Source: F23-B02 sp045599385
GTDB lineage: Bacteria; Bacillota; Clostridia; Oscillospirales; Oscillospiraceae
NCBI GenBank assembly: GCA_045599385.1
Contig: JAZRVW010000005.1
Coordinates: forward strand, 1 to 51,464
Length of the DNA stretch: 51,464 nt
Reading direction: 5' to 3'
Position 1 is the first letter of the stretch. Each line of letters begins with the position of its first letter. Shown here in pieces: positions 1 through 8,043 of this stretch. A model generated the notes under the pieces. That model had not been told where the DNA came from, made no database searches, and was given only the letters and a program-made list of their open reading frames with translations. The translations under genes and the position numbers were made by a program.

Positions 1-15
1 TACGAAAAAACATCA

Positions 16-55
16 ATCTCTCAGGGTGCGAAGCAGTTTTGAGCGAGAGATTTTT
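16..55 (+). terminator. Intrinsic terminator of an upstream gene outside the window
   Basis: A 7-bp stem (16-22 with 45-51) is followed by a run of five T at 51-55. The gene it serves lies before the window start. Confidence 0.55.
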
Positions 56-67
56 CGTTCAGACAAA

Positions 68-111
68 ATAACAAAAACTCGGCAATGCTGACGCATGCCG
101 AGTTTTGTTAT
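68..111 (+). terminator. Long AT-capped hairpin, probably bidirectional terminator
   Basis: Arms 68-84 and 96-111 pair over about 16 bp with one bulged A. A GC core (ctcggca/tgccgag) is flanked by A and T runs, so it could stop transcription in either direction. It follows another terminator directly, so the two may act in tandem. Confidence 0.6.
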
Positions 112-191
112 GATGTATGGGCGGAAAAGGTCCGTTCAAAACCTATTCCTCCCTATGTGAGAGCGCCCAAAGCTGCTCTTTTATTTTATAC

Positions 192-220
192 TTGATTTAT
201 TCTGCACTTTCAGTTAAAAT
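192..220 (+). promoter_or_regulatory. SigmaA-type promoter of the SCP2-like gene
   Basis: TTGATT at 192-197 and TAAAAT at 215-220 are separated by 17 bp, 34 bases before the start codon at 255. Confidence 0.5.
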
Positions 221-254
221 AGCTTGCGTTACTATCTCCATGGAGGAATAATAA

Positions 255-659
255 ATGAAGTTTTTATCTGAAGAGTGGTTCGTAGCCCTTGAGGAAAACA
301 TTTACCGCCTGTTCAACAAGTCCAGCAAGCTGACCTTCAAGTTCTGCGAGGTTTTTGATAACTGCCCCGGTGAGCATCCTCTCGTCTGGGTTGTATATGA
401 CGTTGACCGCGGCATCGCAAAGAATGTCACCCACGGTTTTGACGTTATCCCCGAAAACGACTATCTCGCAAGAGGCGACTACAAGGATCACATCAGAGTC
501 TGCAAAAAGGAAATCGACCCCAAGAAGTCCGTTATCAACGGCACCTTCACCGTTGACGACCACGACGTCGGCGTAAGCCCTCTCAGACTTCTCGGCCTTA
601 TCAACATGTACATGCGTCTTGTTGAGGCAAAGCAGCTTGACGGCGTAGAATACGACTGA
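255..659 (+). CDS. Small SCP2-like (putative lipid-binding) protein
   Basis: This 134-residue soluble protein has no signal peptide or membrane segment. The opening KFLSEEW, a central beta-rich stretch with GDY near residue 75, and a C-terminal GTFTVDDHDVG followed by a hydrophobic helix (LRLLGLINMYMRLVEA) resemble the order in small SCP2 sterol-carrier-like proteins. Those proteins bind hydrophobic ligands in a tunnel. The match is weak and a ligand cannot be named. The start is well supported: GGAGG lies about 8 bases upstream at 243-247. It is monocistronic, with a sigmaA-like promoter at 192-220 and a structured spacer after it. Confidence 0.6.
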   Translation: MKFLSEEWFVALEENIYRLFNKSSKLTFKFCEVFDNCPGEHPLVWVVYDVDRGIAKNVTHGFDVIPENDYLARGDYKDHIRVCKKEIDPKKSVINGTFTVDDHDVGVSPLRLLGLINMYMRLVEAKQLDGVEYD

Positions 660-728
660 TGCAAGTTGAATACGCCTGAGACTGTCAAAAAACACCGTAC
701 AGCGATAGAAAACGGAAGGGAAGATAGT

Positions 729-871
729 GTGAAAGAAACCTATGAAAGGTGTCTTTCACGTTAAATCAGTTATTTTTATGAACTTTTTATAAAAGTTCAT
801 AAAAATAAGCAGCTTGTCAAAATAGTATTTTTGACAAGCTGAGCCGGTTGAAAAGTTCAACCGGCTTTTTT
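729..871 (+). terminator. Cluster of four hairpins ending in a strong terminator
   Basis: Four successive inverted repeats fill the spacer: 729-736/752-759 (gtgaaaga/tctttcac), 780-788/792-800 (tgaactttt/aaaagttca), 812-823/830-841 (12 bp, agcttgtcaaaa arms), and 842-852/856-866 (11 bp, agccggttgaa) followed by a T run. Only the last is a canonical terminator for the gene at 255-659. Confidence 0.7.
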
Positions 872-872
872 C

Positions 873-1343
873 TTATCTCTTTCCGAGCTTCTCAAGCGTT
901 TCGCCTGCAATGCGGTAAACCGTCCAGTCGCTCATGGGTTCTGCGCCCATGGAGCGATAAAAATCTATGCTCGGAGTGTTCCAGTCAAGGCACCACCATT
1001 CAAGGCGTCCGCAGCCGCGGTCAACGGCAATGCGCGCCAGCTCCGTCAGAAGCGCCTTACCGTAGCCTTTCCCACGGAATTGCGGTTTTACATACAAGTC
1101 CTCAAGATATATTCCCGCTCGTCCGAGAAAAGTTGAGAAATTATGAAAGAACAAGGCAAAACCGACTTTTTCGCCGTCCTCCGCGGCAAAAAGCACCTCG
1201 GCTTTTTTCTCGTCAAAAAGCCAGTGCTCCAGGGTTTCCGCATCGGCAACAACTTCATCAAGCATTTTTTCATAGTCCGCAAGGTCTTTTATAAACTGCA
1301 GAACGGTTTCCGTATCTTTTCTTTCCGCAAAAACAAATTCCAT
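873..1343 (-). CDS. GNAT acetyltransferase, diamine N-acetyltransferase-like
   Basis: This 156-residue single-domain GNAT protein transfers an acetyl group from acetyl-CoA to an amine. The acetyl-CoA loop (V-x-x-x-x-R-G-x-G-x-G-K/A) is visible as VKPQFRGKGYGKALL at about residues 95-109. It is preceded by IYLEDLYV and followed by RLEWWCLDWNTPSIDFYRSMG. This arrangement is typical of the spermidine/thialysine N-acetyltransferase branch, so a polyamine-like or lysine-analogue amine is the likely acceptor (inference). It is the last gene of a four-gene minus-strand operon and starts 9 bases after the GT2 gene ends. Confidence 0.85.
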   Translation of the reverse strand: MEFVFAERKDTETVLQFIKDLADYEKMLDEVVADAETLEHWLFDEKKAEVLFAAEDGEKVGFALFFHNFSTFLGRAGIYLEDLYVKPQFRGKGYGKALLTELARIAVDRGCGRLEWWCLDWNTPSIDFYRSMGAEPMSDWTVYRIAGETLEKLGKR

Positions 1344-1352
1344 AATGCCGCC

Positions 1353-2309
1353 TTATTTTTCCCATGTGCGCTCAGAGATGATATATCTCGGGCGCGCTTT
1401 TGTTTCCATATAGATTTTGCCGATATACTCACCGATTATGCCGAGGGAAACAAGCTGAACACCGCTGATAAAGCAGATAATGCAGGTCATGCTTGCCCAG
1501 CCTTGTACGGTATTTCCGCAGAGGGCGGAAACGAGCGCCCAGATGCAGCCGATGAAGCTTATGAGTGCAACAATCAGTCCGAAGCTCATGATAAGACGCA
1601 GGGGCTTTACGGAAAGACTCGTTATGCCGTCGGCGGCAAGTCCGAGCATCTTTCTCAGGGGATATTTGCTTTCTCCCGCTATGCGTTCCGCGCGCTCATA
1701 CTCCACGCTGGTGCTCTTAAAACCCACAAGAGGAATCATGCCGCGAAGGAAAAGATTAACCTCTTTGAAGTTTGCAAATTCCTGTAAAACACGGGAGCTT
1801 ACAAGGCGGTAGTCAGCATGGTTGTACACCACCTCGGCACCCATGGCGGAGAGAAATTTATAGAAGCCCTGCGCCGTCGTGCGCTTGAAAAAGGTGTCGC
1901 TTTCCCTTGAGGAGCGCACGCCGTAGACCACCTCACAGCCGCCAAGATATTCCTCCACCATTTTATCCATGGCGTTTATATCGTCCTGACCGTCGCAGTC
2001 GATGGAGATGGTGATGTCGCATACGTCCTTGGCCTCCATGAGCCCCGCCAGCACCGCATTCTGATGCCCTCTGTTGCGGCTCTGGGAAATGCCCAAATAA
2101 TGCTCGTCGCTTTCCGCAAGGCCGCAGATAATATTCCACGTACCGTCCCTGCTTCCGTCATTGACAAACAGCACACGGCTGTCGGGAGAGATTTTGCCTT
2201 CACCCGAAAGCTGCGTTATTTTATTCAGAAACATGGGCGCGGTTAAGGGCAGCACCTCCTGCTCGTTATAGCAGGGGACCACTATATAGAGAATCGGGCA
2301 CATATTCAC
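1353..2309 (-). CDS. GT2 family glycosyltransferase, GtrB/DPM1-like, membrane-anchored
   Basis: This 318-residue protein is predicted to transfer a sugar from a nucleotide donor to undecaprenyl phosphate at the inner face of the membrane. The N-terminal GT-A domain carries VVPCYNEQEVLP, VNDGSRDGTW, the donor-binding SIDCDGQDD (DxD-type) and R-x-x-R motifs near residues 145-150. Two C-terminal transmembrane helices (about 235-260 and 270-295) are typical of the bactoprenol glycosyltransferase subgroup. Its ATG overlaps the stop of the GT-C gene by 4 bases, so the pair is translationally coupled. Together they would make and use a lipid-linked sugar for modifying a surface polymer or protein. 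Confidence 0.88.
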   Translation of the reverse strand: MNMCPILYIVVPCYNEQEVLPLTAPMFLNKITQLSGEGKISPDSRVLFVNDGSRDGTWNIICGLAESDEHYLGISQSRNRGHQNAVLAGLMEAKDVCDITISIDCDGQDDINAMDKMVEEYLGGCEVVYGVRSSRESDTFFKRTTAQGFYKFLSAMGAEVVYNHADYRLVSSRVLQEFANFKEVNLFLRGMIPLVGFKSTSVEYERAERIAGESKYPLRKMLGLAADGITSLSVKPLRLIMSFGLIVALISFIGCIWALVSALCGNTVQGWASMTCIICFISGVQLVSLGIIGEYIGKIYMETKARPRYIISERTWEK

Positions 2310-3724
2310 GCTTTCGCCTTCCTTTCCATAACACTGAATGCTTTTGCCGCCAAAATCGCTGCAAGCGGTATTGCGGCATACCTATATCTGCTTTGTACTT
2401 CCACCAGAAGAAACACAAGAAAGAATCCCAGCAGCAGAACCGTCAAAAAGTTCGTCCTGTTGTCCCCCGGTGAAAAAAGATTTATCACCGTTCCCGCAGC
2501 TGCGGCAAGCCATATAAGAAAATATACCGCCGCGTTTAACGCTCCCATGTGAAATCTGAAGCCTGCCGCAGATAAAAACGGCAGCATCATATCAGTATCC
2601 TTTATATTCATCATTGACCACGAGTCGCCGATTTCCCGCACCCACATAATCTTGATTTTTCTGTCAAAAAACTCCATTGGCTCCGGGCAGGCGGCATAGG
2701 ATTTCTTTATTATTTCCGCAGTTTCCGCCTTGCGCTGTGCCGCGTCACTCAGCCTCAGTATATAGGTGTTTTTATCAGAATAGGTACCGCTGCCGCTGAA
2801 GTCAAGACCGATGGCAAATTTCCATTCGGGAACATTATTGCCAAGTCCGAAAGGCGCGGCGCCGACGCACGTTAAAAGAATCGCCGTTACCTTTGTAGTC
2901 AGTACATAGCAGACCGCCAGCACCGCAAGCCGCAGCAGAATTTTTATCAGATTTTCCTTATGGGGATCCTGCAGGAAAAGCCATATTGCCATGCAGCCTG
3001 AGGCAACAAGCACAAGCACGGCTTCGGGGCGCATAAGCTGGCTTATGCCCAGCATTGCGCCGGACAGTGCGGCGCTTACGTTACGCTTGTCCCGCAGCAG
3101 TAAATACAACGCAAGCAGCATAAAAAATCCTGCAATATGCTGATTTGTAAGCACCGAGCTCAGCTGTACCGCATCGGGATAAACCGCATACAGAAATGCA
3201 GCGCAGAGAGCGGCGCGCTTTCCCGCGGTTTTTTCTGCCACAAGGTATATCAGATAATCTATGCCCATCATAAAAATCAAATTGATGATTTTAAGTGCCG
3301 TTATACCTCCGAAAAGCTTTATAACAAAAGCCTCGTACAGCACAAAGGGTATCTGGTATGCCCAACGGGCAAAGTACGGCTCATACAGCCACGACATTTC
3401 TCCGTTTGCAGTATGTACCGCCGCATAATACAGTGTTTCAAAATCGCTTACAGGCGCGGTATCAATAAGCACAATGTAGGAAAACCGCGTAACCGCGCAT
3501 ACCGCCATAACTGCCCAAAGAAGATATTTTTCCTTCACGGGCAGCTTCATGATCGCCATGCAGCAAAGCAGCGCAGCAGCGCAGTATAAAAGGGGCCAGG
3601 GCAGCAATTCTTTATATTGATCTGCCATTCCCACTATAATCTGGAGCATCACTGATATTACAGCTATGCTTACTGCCGCAGCGCACAATATGCTCAGTTT
3701 ATTCTGCTTCTGCATGCAGGTCAT
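2306..3724 (-). CDS. GT-C (ArnT/PMT-like) polytopic glycosyltransferase
   Basis: This 472-residue polytopic protein has about ten or more hydrophobic segments. The first extracytoplasmic loop carries an acidic motif (TAPVSDFETLYYAA, near residues 88-101), the usual catalytic-loop position in GT39/GT83 enzymes that use polyprenyl-phosphate sugars. The C-terminus ends with VEVQSRYRYAAIPLAAILAA, where RYRY is commonly seen in this superfamily. The acceptor is unknown. It overlaps the upstream thioesterase gene and the downstream GT2 gene by 4 bases each. The GT2 protein is the probable maker of its lipid-linked donor. Confidence 0.8.
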   Translation of the reverse strand: MTCMQKQNKLSILCAAAVSIAVISVMLQIIVGMADQYKELLPWPLLYCAAALLCCMAIMKLPVKEKYLLWAVMAVCAVTRFSYIVLIDTAPVSDFETLYYAAVHTANGEMSWLYEPYFARWAYQIPFVLYEAFVIKLFGGITALKIINLIFMMGIDYLIYLVAEKTAGKRAALCAAFLYAVYPDAVQLSSVLTNQHIAGFFMLLALYLLLRDKRNVSAALSGAMLGISQLMRPEAVLVLVASGCMAIWLFLQDPHKENLIKILLRLAVLAVCYVLTTKVTAILLTCVGAAPFGLGNNVPEWKFAIGLDFSGSGTYSDKNTYILRLSDAAQRKAETAEIIKKSYAACPEPMEFFDRKIKIMWVREIGDSWSMMNIKDTDMMLPFLSAAGFRFHMGALNAAVYFLIWLAAAAGTVINLFSPGDNRTNFLTVLLLGFFLVFLLVEVQSRYRYAAIPLAAILAAKAFSVMERKAKA

Positions 3725-4137
3725 GAGTATTTCTCCGTTCTGTTATCCTCTACAACATAAATCTGGAACTCGCCTCTGGCAGTGTGGACGCCCTCATCGT
3801 TGTAAACATTGGTTTCCACAAGCACGACGGTTCTTCCGTCCTTTATTATTCTGCCCTCGGCACGCAGTTTTTTACCCTTTGAGGGACGGATATAGTACAT
3901 ATTTCCGCTTAAGGTAACGCCCCTGCGGTCAAGCTGGCTGACGGCCACACCCGCCGCCACATCGCAGAGGGAGTATACGAAGCCGCCGTGGGCCATGCCC
4001 CAGGGGTTCATGGCTTCGGGACGGAGCTCACCCTCCACAACGCAGAAGTCCTTTCCGATGTCTGTTACCTCAATGCCGTTGTATTTATTATAGGCGCAGC
4101 GTTCATTCACCCGCTGCATAATTTCTTCCTTGGTCAT
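3721..4137 (-). CDS. PaaI-like hotdog-fold thioesterase
   Basis: This 138-residue protein belongs to the PaaI/4HBT hotdog group, which hydrolyses acyl-CoA thioesters. The signature NPWGMAHGGFVYSLCDVAAGVAV at about residues 44-66 holds the expected HGG and an acidic residue (D) on the long helix. It is followed by SGNMYYIRPSKGKKLRAEG and the beta strands VLVETNVYND. It is the first gene of the operon. Its link to the two glycosyltransferases downstream is not obvious, and the substrate is unknown. Confidence 0.85.
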   Translation of the reverse strand: MTKEEIMQRVNERCAYNKYNGIEVTDIGKDFCVVEGELRPEAMNPWGMAHGGFVYSLCDVAAGVAVSQLDRRGVTLSGNMYYIRPSKGKKLRAEGRIIKDGRTVVLVETNVYNDEGVHTARGEFQIYVVEDNRTEKYS

Positions 4138-4200
4138 TTTAATCCCACCTTATTGCCCTTAATTATATCCGCGTGGGAATATATCGTCAAGCGCAAAGAA

Positions 4201-4227
4201 AAAGGGACAGCAAAGCTGTCCCTTTTT
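4201..4227 (-). terminator. Bidirectional terminator between clpC and the thioesterase operon
   Basis: An 11-bp stem (4201-4211/4215-4225) with a three-base loop has A/T runs on both sides. On the minus strand it follows the clpC stop immediately and continues into TTTTTCTTT. Confidence 0.85.
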
Positions 4228-6491
4228 CAGCGTTTCTGAAGAACTATATCGTTTCCGCTGAGGCTTGCGGTGATATAATCTCCGCTGCCTATGCTGCCGT
4301 CAAGCAGCATCTCCGCCGCCTTATCCTCAATGAGTGTGCGTATGGTGCGGCGAAGCGGTCTTGCTCCGTATTTTTCGTCATAGCCCTTTTCCGCAAGGGC
4401 GTTCACCGCCTCCTCCGTCACCTCAAGCTCCATGCCCAGCTCCTGAAAACGCTCCGACACAAGCTGAAGCATACGTCGGGTTATGCTCCGTATATTGTCC
4501 TTTGAAAGTCTGTGGAAAATTATCCGTTCGTCGATGCGGTTCAAAAGCTCGGGGCGGAAGGTGGTCTTCAGCTCCTCGTTAATCGTGTTTTCAAGCTCAA
4601 GCTCCTCTGCGGCTGAATTTGCGGGCGAGGCAAAGCCTATGCGCCGACGTCCGTCAGTTATGGCCTTTGCGCCGATGTTTGAAGTCATGACCACAACGGT
4701 GTTGCGGAAATCCACCCTGCGTCCCGCAGAATCTGTCAGATGGCCGTCATCGAGGATTTGCAGAAGTATGCCCCACACGTCCTCGTGAGCCTTTTCAATC
4801 TCATCGAAAAGCACCACAGACCAGGGGTGTCTGCGCACCTTTTCCGTAAGCTGACCGCCCTCCTCGTAGCCCACATAGCCCGGAGGTGAGCCGATGAGCC
4901 GTGACACGCTGTGCTTTTCCATATACTCGGACATATCAAGGCGAATCATGGCATTGCTGTCGCCGAAAACCGCCTCCGCAAGCGCACGGCAAAGCTCGGT
5001 TTTGCCCACGCCCGTAGGCCCGAGAAACAGGAAGCTGCCCACGGGTCTTGAAGGGTCGGAAAGTCCCACACGTCCTCGGCGGATTGCCCTTGAAACCGCG
5101 GAAACCGCCTCCTCCTGCCCCACGATTTTCCCGTGGAGAATTTGCTCCATATCACGAAGGCGTCTGGCATCGTCTGAATCAATGTTGGTGACGGGTACTC
5201 CCGTCCACACGGACACCACCTGCGAAATATCCTCGCTTGTCACAAGCGTTCCGCCCGCAACGCGCACACGCGCCGCCGCCTCGTCCACAAGGTCGATGGC
5301 CTTGTCGGGCAGAAAGCGGTCGTTTATATAGCGCACGGAAAGGTCGATGGCCGCCTCAAGCGATGGGCGGCTTATTTTTACCTTGTGATGTCCCTCAAGG
5401 CTTTCCCGCGCCGCAAGAAGCATTTTCATTGTCTGCTCTCTCGTAGGCTCATTTACACGCACGGGCTGAAACCGCCGCTCCAGCGCCGCGTCCTTTTCCA
5501 CATGGCGACGGTATTCCTCAAGGGTCGTGGCACCTATAATCTGCACCTCGCCGCGTCCCAATGCGGGCTTGAGAATATTCGCCGCATCAATTGCGCCCTC
5601 TGCGGAGCCTGCACCGATTATGGTGTGGATTTCGTCTATGAAAAGTATGACATCTCCCGCTTTTTTAACGTCCTTCAGGACTGCCTTAACGCGTTCCTCA
5701 AAGTCGCCGCGGTATTTTGTTCCCGCCAGAAGCGCGGGCAGGTCAAGGGCCACAAGGCGCTTTCCCGAAATGTTTTCGGGCGCCTTTCCCGAGGCTATGT
5801 GCAGGGCTATTCCCTCCGCAACCGCAGTTTTGCCTACACCCGGCTCGCCTATGAGCACGGGATTGTTTTTCGTCCTGCGGGACAGTATCTGAATACTGCG
5901 GTTTATTTCCTCATCACGCCCCACCACAGCCTCAATTTCACCGCCCGCCGCCAGCATGGTCAGGTCGCGGCTGTACTGGTCGAGCACCCTTGTTTCATTG
6001 TGGCGTGTGTTTGTCTTTGCCGCAGCCTGCTGAGTGGGCTTCGGCTTCGGCGTGCCCGAGCCGAAAACCGACATGATATCGGTATATAAATCATTCAAAT
6101 CACAGCCTGCGGACTTCAGCGCCGCCGCACCCGCGCAGTCCGGCTGACGCAGAATGCCCAGCAGAAGATGCTCCGTTCCGATATAGCTGTGGCCCAGCGA
6201 GCTTGCGTCCACGGAGGCCTTTTCAATGGCGTTCCAGGCGTGCTTTGTGAGTCCCTGAGCAGGAATCCCCGGCGCACCGAGTCCCTCGCTGCCGGTGACG
6301 GTGTTTTTTACCGTTCTTTCGCTGATGCCGTGCTCACGCAGAATCTTCGCGCCCAGACCCGCGCCCTCGCGCAGTATGCCGAGCAGAAGATGCTCCGTAC
6401 CCACATAGCTGTGACCGAGGCTGAAGGCGGAAAGGCGCGCCTGTTCAATGGCCTCCTCCGCCTTTTCGGTGAATTTTTCATTATTCTTCAA
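4227..6491 (-). CDS. clpC: ATP-dependent Clp protease ATP-binding subunit ClpC
   Basis: This 754-residue AAA+ unfoldase feeds substrates to ClpP. In order it has two N-terminal Clp-N repeats, each with the SLGHSYVGTEHLLLGIL-type motif (about residues 20 and 95), an AAA1 module with Walker A GEPGVGKT and Walker B VILFIDE, and an AAA2 module with Walker A GPTGVGKT, Walker B VVLFDEIEKAH and a C-terminal D2-small domain. The UVR/M-domain region between AAA1 and AAA2 looks short (RVRVAGGTLVTSED), unlike Bacillus ClpC, so some annotators may call it ClpC/ClpA-like. The start is TTG at 6491, with AGGGGGG 8 bases upstream; the longer frame from 6557 has no such site. No mcsA/mcsB/ctsR neighbours are present, so it stands alone rather than in the classical operon. 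Confidence 0.92.
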   Translation of the reverse strand: MKNNEKFTEKAEEAIEQARLSAFSLGHSYVGTEHLLLGILREGAGLGAKILREHGISERTVKNTVTGSEGLGAPGIPAQGLTKHAWNAIEKASVDASSLGHSYIGTEHLLLGILRQPDCAGAAALKSAGCDLNDLYTDIMSVFGSGTPKPKPTQQAAAKTNTRHNETRVLDQYSRDLTMLAAGGEIEAVVGRDEEINRSIQILSRRTKNNPVLIGEPGVGKTAVAEGIALHIASGKAPENISGKRLVALDLPALLAGTKYRGDFEERVKAVLKDVKKAGDVILFIDEIHTIIGAGSAEGAIDAANILKPALGRGEVQIIGATTLEEYRRHVEKDAALERRFQPVRVNEPTREQTMKMLLAARESLEGHHKVKISRPSLEAAIDLSVRYINDRFLPDKAIDLVDEAAARVRVAGGTLVTSEDISQVVSVWTGVPVTNIDSDDARRLRDMEQILHGKIVGQEEAVSAVSRAIRRGRVGLSDPSRPVGSFLFLGPTGVGKTELCRALAEAVFGDSNAMIRLDMSEYMEKHSVSRLIGSPPGYVGYEEGGQLTEKVRRHPWSVVLFDEIEKAHEDVWGILLQILDDGHLTDSAGRRVDFRNTVVVMTSNIGAKAITDGRRRIGFASPANSAAEELELENTINEELKTTFRPELLNRIDERIIFHRLSKDNIRSITRRMLQLVSERFQELGMELEVTEEAVNALAEKGYDEKYGARPLRRTIRTLIEDKAAEMLLDGSIGSGDYITASLSGNDIVLQKR

Positions 6492-6706
6492 GGTGAATCC
6501 CCCCTGCACTATGATAAGCTTTATGGCGCGCCGAACCTGCCGAAACAGGCACGGCACACAGCGATTATCCCCAAAATTTCAAATTATTATCTGACCCCTT
6601 CAATAAGCCTTTGCTTTTTTGCGCTTATGTGTTAAAATCTGAATTAATCCAAGTTTAATACTAATACCTAATAAAAAGCTTTAAAAAAGAAGCGAGGATT
6701 ATTTTT

Positions 6707-6773
6707 GCCAGGCAAGGCGAAGACCGCAGGGAATACTGGTTATGTATTTCCAAGGGCTTCAACGCAGCATGGC
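6707..6773. repeat. Imperfect palindromic structured element upstream of the ferredoxin gene
   Basis: The 353-base spacer 6492-6845 contains a GC-rich block unlike its AT-rich surroundings. Outer arms gccaggc (6707-6713) and gcatggc (6767-6773) pair with one mismatch. Inside are gaag/cttc (6719-6722/6757-6760) and ggaatac/gtatttcc (6730-6736/6744-6751). It looks like a dispersed repeat or a structured RNA inserted between two promoter regions. No second copy was noticed in this window. Confidence 0.45.
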
Positions 6774-6793
6774 GGAAATCATACTGCTTCTAA

Positions 6794-6823
6794 TTGAATG
6801 TTTTTATTAGGGATTAGTATAAT
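6794..6823 (+). promoter_or_regulatory. SigmaA-type promoter of the ferredoxin gene
   Basis: TTGAAT at 6794-6799 and TATAAT at 6818-6823 are 18 bp apart, giving a leader of roughly 16 bases before ATG 6846. Confidence 0.7.
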
Positions 6824-6845
6824 ATGCATACACGGAGGTTATCTC

Positions 6846-7268
6846 ATGGCTTTTGTAATTACCGAAAAGTGTCTTCTCTGCGGCTCCTGCGCCGAGCAGT
6901 GCCCCGCCGAAGCAATCGCAATGGTGGACGACCACTACGTTATCAACCCCGAAAAATGCCTTTCCTGCGGTGCCTGCGCCGCCCAGTGCCCTGCCGAAGC
7001 AATCGCAAAGGTTGAGGACGAGGAATACGTTGCCGAGGGTGTCGAGGACATCGTCGTTGAAATCGAGGAAATCGCCGCCGAAGAGGACGAGCCCTGCTAC
7101 AAGATAGACTATGACAAGTGCCTTTCCTGCGGCTCCTGCGCCGAGCAGTGTCCCGCCGAGGCAATCGCAATGGACGAGGAGTCCCGTTACGTTATCAACC
7201 CCGAAAAATGCGCACGCTGCGGCTCTTGCGCCGAGCAGTGCCCTGCCGAAGCAATTTCTCTTTGCTGA
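6846..7268 (+). CDS. Four-cluster (4x[4Fe-4S]) ferredoxin made by tandem duplication
   Basis: This 140-residue electron carrier has four C-x2-C-x2-C-x3-C-P motifs: CLLCGSCAEQCP, CLSCGACAAQCP, CLSCGSCAEQCP and CARCGSCAEQCP. Two ordinary bicluster ferredoxin halves (about residues 1-58 and 87-140) are joined by a very acidic linker rich in V-E-D/E-E-I repeats. The halves are close to identical at DNA level around the cysteine motifs and around VINPEKC, indicating a recent or homogenised duplication. The start is ATG 6846 with GGAGG 8 bases upstream. It has its own promoter and terminator, so it is monocistronic. Its redox partners are not in the window. Confidence 0.93.
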   Translation: MAFVITEKCLLCGSCAEQCPAEAIAMVDDHYVINPEKCLSCGACAAQCPAEAIAKVEDEEYVAEGVEDIVVEIEEIAAEEDEPCYKIDYDKCLSCGSCAEQCPAEAIAMDEESRYVINPEKCARCGSCAEQCPAEAISLC

Positions 7269-7274
7269 AAAAAG

Positions 7275-7300
7275 GCGGTGTGCCACGCACACCGCTTTTT
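7275..7300 (+). terminator. Ferredoxin terminator
   Basis: An 8-bp stem gcggtgtg/cacaccgc (7275-7282/7288-7295) is followed by TTTTT, directly after the ferredoxin stop and before the trmN6 start. Confidence 0.85.
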
Positions 7301-7317
7301 ACGCCGAGGACAAAAAT

Positions 7318-8043
7318 ATGTACGATTTTGCTGAACTGTGGCAGAACGGACCCCGCTTTGCCCAATCGGAGCATTTCAGGCTCGGAACGGATTCCGTTCT
7401 GCTTGCCGATTTTGTAAACGCGGGCAAGCGCACAAGAGGAATTGACCTGGGCTGCGGCTCGGGAATACTGCCGCTTCTGCTCCTTACAAAACACGAAAAA
7501 CTGCATATTACGGGACTTGAAATCAATTCCGATGCCGCCGCCTTTGCGGAGGCAAATCTCCGCGAAAACGGTCTTGCCGAACGCGCCAGAATAATTGTCG
7601 GCGACATCAGAGACCACAGAGAGCTTTTTGCCTCGGGGGAGTTTGACCTTGTGGTTTCAAACCCGCCCTACTTTGCCGCGGGCAGCGGCGCCGTTTCTCC
7701 CAGAGATGACCGCGCCGCCGCAAGAGGCGAGCTTCTGTGTACCCTTGAGGACACCGTGTGCGCCGCAAGCTATCTCTGCCGCACGGGCGGTGCCTTTTTT
7801 ATGGTGCATCGTGCGGAGCGCCTTACGGACGCGCTGTGCCTTATGCGGCAGTACGGTCTTGAGCCGAAAAGACTCCGCACGGTTTCCCACAGCGCCGAAA
7901 AAGAGCCGTCTCTTGTTCTCATCGAAGCAAGGCGCGGCGGAAACGCGGGCATTAAGCTTATGCCGCCTCTTTTCATTCGCAATTCCGACGGCAGCGAAAC
8001 CGACGAAATACTCAGGATTTATCACAGGGAGGTCACTCCATGA
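7318..8043 (+). CDS. trmN6: tRNA1(Val) (adenine-37-N6)-methyltransferase TrmN6-like
   Basis: This 241-residue class I SAM-dependent methyltransferase is of the YfiC/TrmN6 group, which methylates the exocyclic amine of an adenine next to the tRNA anticodon. It shows the SAM motif GIDLGCGSGILPLLLL at about residues 41-56, the acidic ribose-binding position in ITGLEINSDA, and the N6-adenine motif NPPY (VVSNPPYF). The N-terminal FRLGTDSVLLADF is characteristic of the family. The start is ATG 7318 with GAGGA 8 bases upstream. It overlaps rsmI by 4 bases; this RNA-methyltransferase pair is common in Firmicutes, often downstream of abrB-type or DNA polymerase III clusters. Confidence 0.88.
   Translation: MYDFAELWQNGPRFAQSEHFRLGTDSVLLADFVNAGKRTRGIDLGCGSGILPLLLLTKHEKLHITGLEINSDAAAFAEANLRENGLAERARIIVGDIRDHRELFASGEFDLVVSNPPYFAAGSGAVSPRDDRAAARGELLCTLEDTVCAASYLCRTGGAFFMVHRAERLTDALCLMRQYGLEPKRLRTVSHSAEKEPSLVLIEARRGGNAGIKLMPPLFIRNSDGSETDEILRIYHREVTP

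Noticed and set aside
264..695. Long minus-strand frame over the SCP2-like gene
   Set aside because: It is the opposite-strand shadow of the plus-strand gene, which has the promoter, ribosome site and terminator.
742..792. 16-codon frame MKGVFHVKSVIFMNFL in the hairpin cluster
   Set aside because: It has no convincing ribosome site and overlaps the stem arms; it was not counted with the other tiny genes.
6580..6610. CtsR-type operator upstream of clpC
   Set aside because: Only a partial GGTCA half-site and an inexact inverted repeat (tcagat-aata-atttga) are visible; the tandem heptads required for CtsR are not.
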